NCBI RefSeq assembly: GCF_001889545.1
Contig: NZ_CP018194.1
Span: 1,462,501-1,526,500 of the forward strand
Direction of reading: 5' to 3'
Source: Granulibacter bethesdensis
GTDB lineage: Bacteria; Pseudomonadota; Alphaproteobacteria; Acetobacterales; Acetobacteraceae
Length of the DNA stretch: 64,000 bases
The position numbers and the translations under genes are program-made. Position 1 is the stretch's first letter. Each line of letters starts with the position of its first letter. The notes below the pieces were generated by a model that made no database searches, had not been told where the DNA came from, and saw nothing but the letters and a program-made list of their open reading frames with translations. Below, in pieces: positions 59,106-64,000 of the stretch.

Positions 59106-60248
59106 TTGGTAGTCAGAAACAATCTCGTATCTCAGGCCACTGTTATTCTGGTAGCGAGCATTTTCGGGCTGGGATACAGCCTGAGCGCAGCCCTGATTGC
59201 CCTCCGGCTGGAGGCCACCGGAGCCAACGATCTGACAATTGGCCTGAATGCAGCCATGCATGCCGCCGGTGTGCTGGGTATTGCCATGTTTCTTCCCCGC
59301 CTCAGTGCCCGGTTCGGCATGCGCTTTCTGCTGCTGCTCTCCCTGCTGGCAACGACGATTATCCTGATCCTGTTTCCGCTGATGCCATGGAGCTGGACAT
59401 GGTTTCCTCTGCGATTAGGGCTGGGGGTCGCGACCGAGATTCTGTTTGTTCTCTCCGAAACATGGGCCAACCAGCTTTGTGACGATGCTTCCCGCGGAAA
59501 GGTCATGGCTTTTTATATGACTGCCATGTCCGGCGGCTTCGCAGCCGGTCCCCTGCTGTTATCCGCTACGGGGACAGGCGGCTTTGCGCCATGGCTGGCT
59601 GGAGGAACATTGTCACTGCTGGCTGCGCTGGTCCTGCTGCTGGGCACGACGACACCACCGCCCGCGCAACACAATGGGCATGGTGGCTTTCTACATTATC
59701 TCCGCCTTGCCCCTGTTGCCCTTTTCAGCACCGCCCTCAATGCAGGGGTGGAGGCGGCTGGAATGTCGTTCCTTCCTCTCTATGCAATGAGTGCCGGATG
59801 GGGCGAAAATGGCGCGACCCAACTTTTATCGACACTGATGCTCGGCGCGATCATGCTGCAACTGCCGATCGGATGGCTTGCTGACCGGATGCCACGCGAG
59901 AAACTGATTCTTCATCTTGCCCTGATCGCCGGCATCGGAGCCCTCGCCTGGCCGTGGTTAATCAGTCTTGGTGCAATCGCCTATATCGCCCTGTTTGTAT
60001 GGGGTGGAGTTTTCGTGGGTATTTACACCGTAACCCTGACCATGATCGGCAGCCGATTCTCCGGCAGCGATCTGGTCGGTCTGTACGCTGCAGCCGGGCT
60101 GGCCTGGGGTGTGGGGGCATTGCTGGGACCATCTGCCGTCGGAGCCGCCAACATCCTGACAGCCCATGGCCTTCCAGTCGTCACCGCTGCCGGCTGCCTG
60201 ATTTTTGCCTTATTCATACGCCGCTATGTTTACCGATCAGACTCTTGA
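59106..60248 (+). CDS. Major facilitator superfamily transporter
   Basis: 380 residues, twelve membrane segments with the MFS motif near LSARFGMRFLLLLS and a repeat at LADRMPREKLILHLAL. GC-rich like the core, in contrast to the fimbrial genes just before it. The start is a TTG at 59106, since an in-frame stop lies just upstream and there is no earlier start; AGAG lies 9 bases ahead. Substrate unknown. It may be read from the fimbrial transcript (38-base gap) or its own promoter. Confidence 0.85.
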   Translation: MVVRNNLVSQATVILVASIFGLGYSLSAALIALRLEATGANDLTIGLNAAMHAAGVLGIAMFLPRLSARFGMRFLLLLSLLATTIILILFPLMPWSWTWFPLRLGLGVATEILFVLSETWANQLCDDASRGKVMAFYMTAMSGGFAAGPLLLSATGTGGFAPWLAGGTLSLLAALVLLLGTTTPPPAQHNGHGGFLHYLRLAPVALFSTALNAGVEAAGMSFLPLYAMSAGWGENGATQLLSTLMLGAIMLQLPIGWLADRMPREKLILHLALIAGIGALAWPWLISLGAIAYIALFVWGGVFVGIYTVTLTMIGSRFSGSDLVGLYAAAGLAWGVGALLGPSAVGAANILTAHGLPVVTAAGCLIFALFIRRYVYRSDS

Positions 60249-60305
60249 CCCAGCCTCATAATTGTCCATCCCTCATTACAAAAATATTATTATAACGGGT
60301 CAAGA
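60243..60305. repeat. 9-bp inverted repeat around the MFS stop codon region
   Basis: TCTTGACCC (60243-60251) and GGGTCAAGA (60297-60305) are perfect complements enclosing 45 A/T-rich bases. The left arm overlaps the MFS stop codon. The loop is too long for a typical terminator. It might be a protein site or a trace of a past insertion. Confidence 0.35.
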
Positions 60306-60475
60306 ATGACAGTTATTGAGCAAACTGAGACAGATTGCTAAAAAAACGGATGTTCCTGCTTTTTCAAGCTGGCAATCTTGCCTCCAGCCTTCATGGCCGA
60401 GACCATAGTTGACGATATCTGATTGGCTTTATGAATTTGCCGGATCGCAAGCCAGTCGGATGATAAGGAACATTA

Positions 60476-61804
60476 ATGATCAGATTGGTATTGCTTCTGC
60501 TTGGGGCGGGTATCGTCAAGCGGCGCTGGCGTTTTCTGCTGATGCTGGGCGTTTTATGGGCAGGTTTCGGCGCGTTTCTGGCGTTTGATGCACTGGACGA
60601 ACATTACGTAATCCCGGTGCGCTATCTCGGTTACGTCATGGTCATCGAAGGGCTGGCCACAGCCTCCTCCGCATCCGCGGCCACCGGCACGGCGAAGCGG
60701 TTGAGGTGGTTCAAGGCGCTTGCCCTGTTCATGATCGGGGGGCTTGCCGCGCTGAACCATCATCATGCCAATCTGATTCTGGCCATTCTGCTGGGGCTGT
60801 TCATCGCCATTGATGGAATCATGAAGGTCAGCAGCGCGCAGGTTGTACGATTTCCCGGCTGGCGTACTGCACGCGCCATCGGAATAGGCGAAATCTTTTT
60901 CGCTATTTTTGTCCTCGAACCATATCCGACCTGGTACAAGGCAACAGTCGGTGTCAATATGGGTGCATTGATGCTGCTCTCCGGTCTGGGCCTTGTGCGA
61001 CTGGGATTGCGGTTAAAACAGCTTCCTGACGATGCGCCACTTTCCCCCATCCTGCAGCAGGGCCTGTCTGGATGGACATTCATTCCTGCCCCTCCCAACC
61101 AGACAGATCAAAACGCTCAACCGGCACAGATTGGTGAACTGATTGTGCATGTGTGGACCCCGACCGGCCTGTCACCCAGCCAGATCCGGTCCGGCAGGCT
61201 CATCGGGCGCTATATCGCAGCTGTCGATCAGAACGGGGCTGTCTCAACCGGGCATGCTGCACTGGAAATGGCACCAGATGTTTACATCAGCCATTATCCG
61301 AAAAACGAGATCGACCGGAACCCGGGGGAATTCGGGCGCATTCTCCGGGCCACTCACGACAACGATGTTGAGGGTCGTTTTCTGCCCAGCTATCAGGAAG
61401 AAGCCGCGGGATGGTGCGAAGCCACGGCCCATGTCCGCTTTGAGCAGTTCGACGCGGGCCGCCTGAGGGCTTTCTGGAATATCTATCGGCAGGACAATAC
61501 CTACAACCTGACCAATCGTAACTGTTCCAGTGTCGTCGCACAGGCTCTGGATGCCGCACTGGAAGGTGCACTGACCGCACGGACTGCACGCCTGCCTCTG
61601 TCACGGCTGATGCGGATATTCCTCAGCCCTGAACTCTGGGTTGCCGGATTGCTGCGTCAACGTGCTGAATCCATGGCCTGGACGCCGGGACTGGTTCTGG
61701 ATTACGCCCGTGCCCTGTCTGCCGTGATTGATCCGCCTGCTATCTCCTGGCTGTCACTTGCGGCCCGTGCATGGCGGCGGCAAAAGCGTACGCAGGAATC
61801 ATGA
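60476..61804 (+). CDS. HdeD-like membrane domain fused to a papain-fold-like putative peptidase domain
   Basis: 442 residues. The first 180 residues are six membrane segments typical of the HdeD/DUF308 family (MLGVLWAGFGAFLAF, LLGLFIAIDGIMKVSSA). The rest is soluble (about 215-380). It holds VSTGHAALEMAPDVYISHYP with His260 and, 90 residues later, TYNLTNRNCSSVVAQALDAAL with Cys350. A GHxxLE His before an NC-S Cys is the order of permuted NlpC/P60 (YiiX-like) papain folds, but this is inference from motif order. The side of the membrane is unknown. AAGGAAC is the ribosome site. A DUF4239 protein follows. Confidence 0.7.
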   Translation: MIRLVLLLLGAGIVKRRWRFLLMLGVLWAGFGAFLAFDALDEHYVIPVRYLGYVMVIEGLATASSASAATGTAKRLRWFKALALFMIGGLAALNHHHANLILAILLGLFIAIDGIMKVSSAQVVRFPGWRTARAIGIGEIFFAIFVLEPYPTWYKATVGVNMGALMLLSGLGLVRLGLRLKQLPDDAPLSPILQQGLSGWTFIPAPPNQTDQNAQPAQIGELIVHVWTPTGLSPSQIRSGRLIGRYIAAVDQNGAVSTGHAALEMAPDVYISHYPKNEIDRNPGEFGRILRATHDNDVEGRFLPSYQEEAAGWCEATAHVRFEQFDAGRLRAFWNIYRQDNTYNLTNRNCSSVVAQALDAALEGALTARTARLPLSRLMRIFLSPELWVAGLLRQRAESMAWTPGLVLDYARALSAVIDPPAISWLSLAARAWRRQKRTQES

Positions 61805-61880
61805 GCAACCACACGACGTCAAAACGACGCCTCAGCCTGATACAACGCATCTGTTATCATTTGGACCGCTTCTAAAAGAA

Positions 61881-62720
61881 ATGTTAAACTCTTTCATGGA
61901 AGCAGCAGATTTCTCAGCCAATACCCTGGCTCAATGGCCCAATATTGTCATTATCGGGATCTTTTGTGGGGTTCTGGTTATTGCGCAATATTTGGTGCAG
62001 TTTCTTGCCAAAAGAATCTTCTCTGCCACCACACTTGCCGAACACAACGTATCGGCTCTGGATACGTTTCGGGTTCTTGGTCCCCTGGCTGGTGTATTCA
62101 TCAGCTTCTCCCTAGTACAGGGGATTGCCGAATATCGTGCCAGCGAGCGCCAGATAAGTCTTGAGGCCACGGATGCCTATCAGCTTGACCGCGCCCTGGC
62201 CGGAACAGATCTGGGTGATAAGGCAAATCCTGCCCGGCTTGCCCTGCGAGCCTACATCCAGTCTGTCGTAACAGAGGAATGGAATGGATTGCGGGAAGGA
62301 AAAACCGTAGCTCTGGTAGCGTCGCAGACAATGCAGGCCCTGCAGGAGCAGGTTGAATCTTTGGTCAATCAGCTGCCTCCCTCCCTGCGCATTGCCAATG
62401 ATATTGATAAAAACTTCGATGATTTGCAGGAAGACCGTGCCAAGCGGTTAGCCGTTGCGCGCGGCGGGCTTCCTTCGATCATGTGGTGGGTGCTTGGCAT
62501 GTTGATGCTGCTTCTGCTGATCTGCTCGGCTTTTCTGGCACGTCCGAACAGGATTTACATTCACCCGCTGCCGACATTGTTCATGGCCGGGCTGGGAATC
62601 ATGTGCGGGCTTCTGTTTATTATTGACCGACCCTATCAGGGGGAACTTTGCGTAAGCCCGGCACCCTTGGTGAAGGTTCTCAAGCAGCTTAATATTCGCC
62701 TGCATATTCATACAGGCTAG
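61881..62720 (+). CDS. DUF4239 (bestrophin-like) membrane protein
   Basis: 279 residues, membrane segments at about 20-42, 64-82, 193-212 and 219-237, with a long soluble helical middle. The EYRASERQISLEATDAYQLDR block and WNGLREGK match the DUF4239 family of unknown function, remotely bestrophin-like. The frame is open upstream into the previous gene, but the ATG at 61881 is where the membrane protein starts. It lies 77 bases after the HdeD-like gene in the same direction. Confidence 0.72.
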   Translation: MLNSFMEAADFSANTLAQWPNIVIIGIFCGVLVIAQYLVQFLAKRIFSATTLAEHNVSALDTFRVLGPLAGVFISFSLVQGIAEYRASERQISLEATDAYQLDRALAGTDLGDKANPARLALRAYIQSVVTEEWNGLREGKTVALVASQTMQALQEQVESLVNQLPPSLRIANDIDKNFDDLQEDRAKRLAVARGGLPSIMWWVLGMLMLLLLICSAFLARPNRIYIHPLPTLFMAGLGIMCGLLFIIDRPYQGELCVSPAPLVKVLKQLNIRLHIHTG

Positions 62721-62819
62721 GCCGGATCACCATTCAGCTCTGGTGGCCTATAAAAGACGCTTTTGTATGCTTCAGGTGCTCGCAGACCTGAATAGCGATC
62801 CCGCATAGTCACCATCAAG

Positions 62820-62853
62820 AAAAAGCCGCGATCCCCTCTGATCGCGGCTTTCC
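62820..62853. terminator. Rho-independent terminator between DUF4239 and the PEPC-like gene
   Basis: AAAGCCGCGAT (62822-62832) and ATCGCGGCTTT (62841-62851) are perfect complements around an 8-base loop. On the minus strand the stem ends in TTTTTC, so it ends the PEPC-like transcript 30 bases after its stop codon; on the plus strand the T-run is short, and termination of DUF4239 is weaker. Confidence 0.82.
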
Positions 62854-62883
62854 TGTTTTATCGGCTGTTTTGAGGAACGCTAT

Positions 62884-64000
62884 TCATCCAAAAGCGCCTA
62901 CCTCATGGCTGATAGCCGTGCCGATCTCACGCACCAGATCAAACATATCGCTCATCGGCTGGAAAATAGTGGCATGCTCATGAGCATAGCTGCTGCCCTG
63001 ACGTTCGGTCGATGGTTCAAAGTAATCCCGTTCCACCGCAGGGTCTGGCGCAGGCGGGAATACCTGACTCAGAAGATTGAGGGCAAGGGGAATTTCCAGC
63101 CGCAAAATCAGGGCTTCCAGAGCCTGACGAGTCACCCCATGACGAGGCGAGAAATCAGGAATTTCCGTCTCCAGAAGCCAGATACGATGAATCAGCGCCA
63201 GCCTCAGCGCATGCAGCAAACGCTCACGCATGGTCATGCGCGGTGCGTCAGACCAGCCAGCACGCAGTTGCAGGTGATCCACCTGAATGCGTCGGAACAT
63301 CGCCTGTGTCACCGCCGCCAGACCCAGCCGCTCCACCGCCTTGGCTACCAGCATCAGCGCCTTTGTCTTCCGCTGATCCGTTTCCCGCTCATGCGCAGCA
63401 CGATCGAGCCAGGTGGTGGGGTCAAATGTCGCCACCACTGCACGCAATACGTCCAGATCAGAATGGCGCAAAGCATGCTCGGCCAGATTCATGGCCCGGC
63501 GGAAACGGAAGCTGTTCTGATAAAGATCGTCGAACGTTTCCGGGTGGCGGATCAAGGCTGCACCAATGCCGTGAATGGAATTGGCACACCAGCCCAACTG
63601 CTGAAGGATGGCATTATTGGGGATGGCCCGCAATTCGCGCGGATGGGTGATCTGCGGGCGCCCCACTGCCCCATCGCTCTGGCGGGCGGCCGGGCGGGAG
63701 CCGGTCTTGTCGATCAGAGCCGGACCGAACGCACCCAATAGGGCGGCATAGCCCGGATCTTCCACCAGCTCTTCCATATGCGTGCGGATGGTCGTGAAGT
63801 AATCCGAGGCAAAATCCTGCTCCTCATAAACAGGATCTTTCGGGCCGGACATACGTGGGAAAGCATGTTCCGCAATCCGGGCAATAGTGGCCGTTGCCAG
63901 CGCTGGTGTGCCGAACAACAGATAGCCATCACCACCTTGAAAAGCACTTTCCTCACGCACCACAACTCCTGCAGCGCGCAGGGCCTTGCGGCTTTTGGTT
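62884..64000 (-). CDS. PEP-carboxylase-like enzyme, C-terminal part (gene runs off the right edge)
   Basis: 372 residues visible; the frame continues past base 64000. The order DKTGSRPAAR, a short insert, then RELRAIPNNAILQQLGWC parallels the IGSRPAKR...ESLRAIPWIFAWTQNR block of phosphoenolpyruvate carboxylase. Downstream helical regions fit that fold, and the frame ends in AISHEVGAFG where family members normally end in NGIAAGMRNTG. The terminal Gly is kept but the RNTG is not. PEPC replenishes oxaloacetate. The assignment rests on these motifs and is moderate. Confidence 0.6.
   Translation of the reverse strand, partial: TKSRKALRAAGVVVREESAFQGGDGYLLFGTPALATATIARIAEHAFPRMSGPKDPVYEEQDFASDYFTTIRTHMEELVEDPGYAALLGAFGPALIDKTGSRPAARQSDGAVGRPQITHPRELRAIPNNAILQQLGWCANSIHGIGAALIRHPETFDDLYQNSFRFRRAMNLAEHALRHSDLDVLRAVVATFDPTTWLDRAAHERETDQRKTKALMLVAKAVERLGLAAVTQAMFRRIQVDHLQLRAGWSDAPRMTMRERLLHALRLALIHRIWLLETEIPDFSPRHGVTRQALEALILRLEIPLALNLLSQVFPPAPDPAVERDYFEPSTERQGSSYAHEHATIFQPMSDMFDLVREIGTAISHEVGAFG

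Overview
The window reads as a chromosomal segment of an alphaproteobacterium, most probably an acetic-acid-bacterium-like member of the Acetobacteraceae (Granulibacter or a close relative). The evidence is gene order and family membership: a 14-gene nuoA-N operon running into birA, coaX and rnj; the tig-clpP-clpX-lon-hupB proteostasis block; a short ProS; a DUF1467 protein; and an Rrf2-led suf operon. The organism name is inference. Most of the window is GC-rich core genome. One stretch, about 54.6-59.1 kb, is clearly more AT-rich.

Layout. 0-4 kb: the end of a TPR protein, a bidirectional terminator, then lolD, lolC and proS on the minus strand, with a probable small RNA of the alphaproteobacterial suhB/MmgR (alpha-r8) type just upstream of proS. 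4-22.5 kb: one long minus-strand transcription unit, nuoABCDEFGHIJKLMN-birA-coaX-rnj-DUF1467. 22.5-23.3 kb: two identical tRNA-Asp genes bracketing the remnant of an AlkD-like DNA repair gene, then tRNA-Val. 23.4-32.2 kb: hupB, lon, clpX, clpP, tig, tRNA-Leu and nnr, all minus strand. 32.4-42.1 kb (plus): a small CopD-like membrane protein and a four-gene tripartite RND efflux operon with two inner-membrane pumps. 42.1-43.9 kb (minus): a GH15 glycosidase. 44.2-47.8 kb (plus): a DEAD-box helicase with long disordered tails and an RlmD/RumA-type rRNA methyltransferase. 47.9-54.6 kb (minus): rrf2-sufB-sufC-sufD-sufS-sufU-sufT-sufA. 54.85-59.07 kb (plus): an AT-rich archaic (Csu-like) chaperone-usher fimbrial operon. 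59.1-62.7 kb (plus): an MFS transporter, an HdeD-like membrane protein fused to a putative papain-fold peptidase domain, and a DUF4239 protein. 62.9-64 kb (minus): the C-terminal part of a divergent PEP-carboxylase-like enzyme.

How the genes work together. Complex I depends on the Fe-S clusters that the SUF operon builds. RNase J, the DEAD-box helicase, Lon, ClpXP and trigger factor form an RNA and protein quality-control set. LolCD and the RND efflux system serve the envelope, and the fimbrial operon supplies an accessory surface structure. The most unusual signals are: the sRNA with its own terminator directly upstream of proS; a BirA whose normally invariant biotin-adenylate loop is degenerate; the HdeD-peptidase fusion; an A9 tract inside the putative fimbrial promoter spacer; and the repair-gene remnant between duplicated tRNAs.
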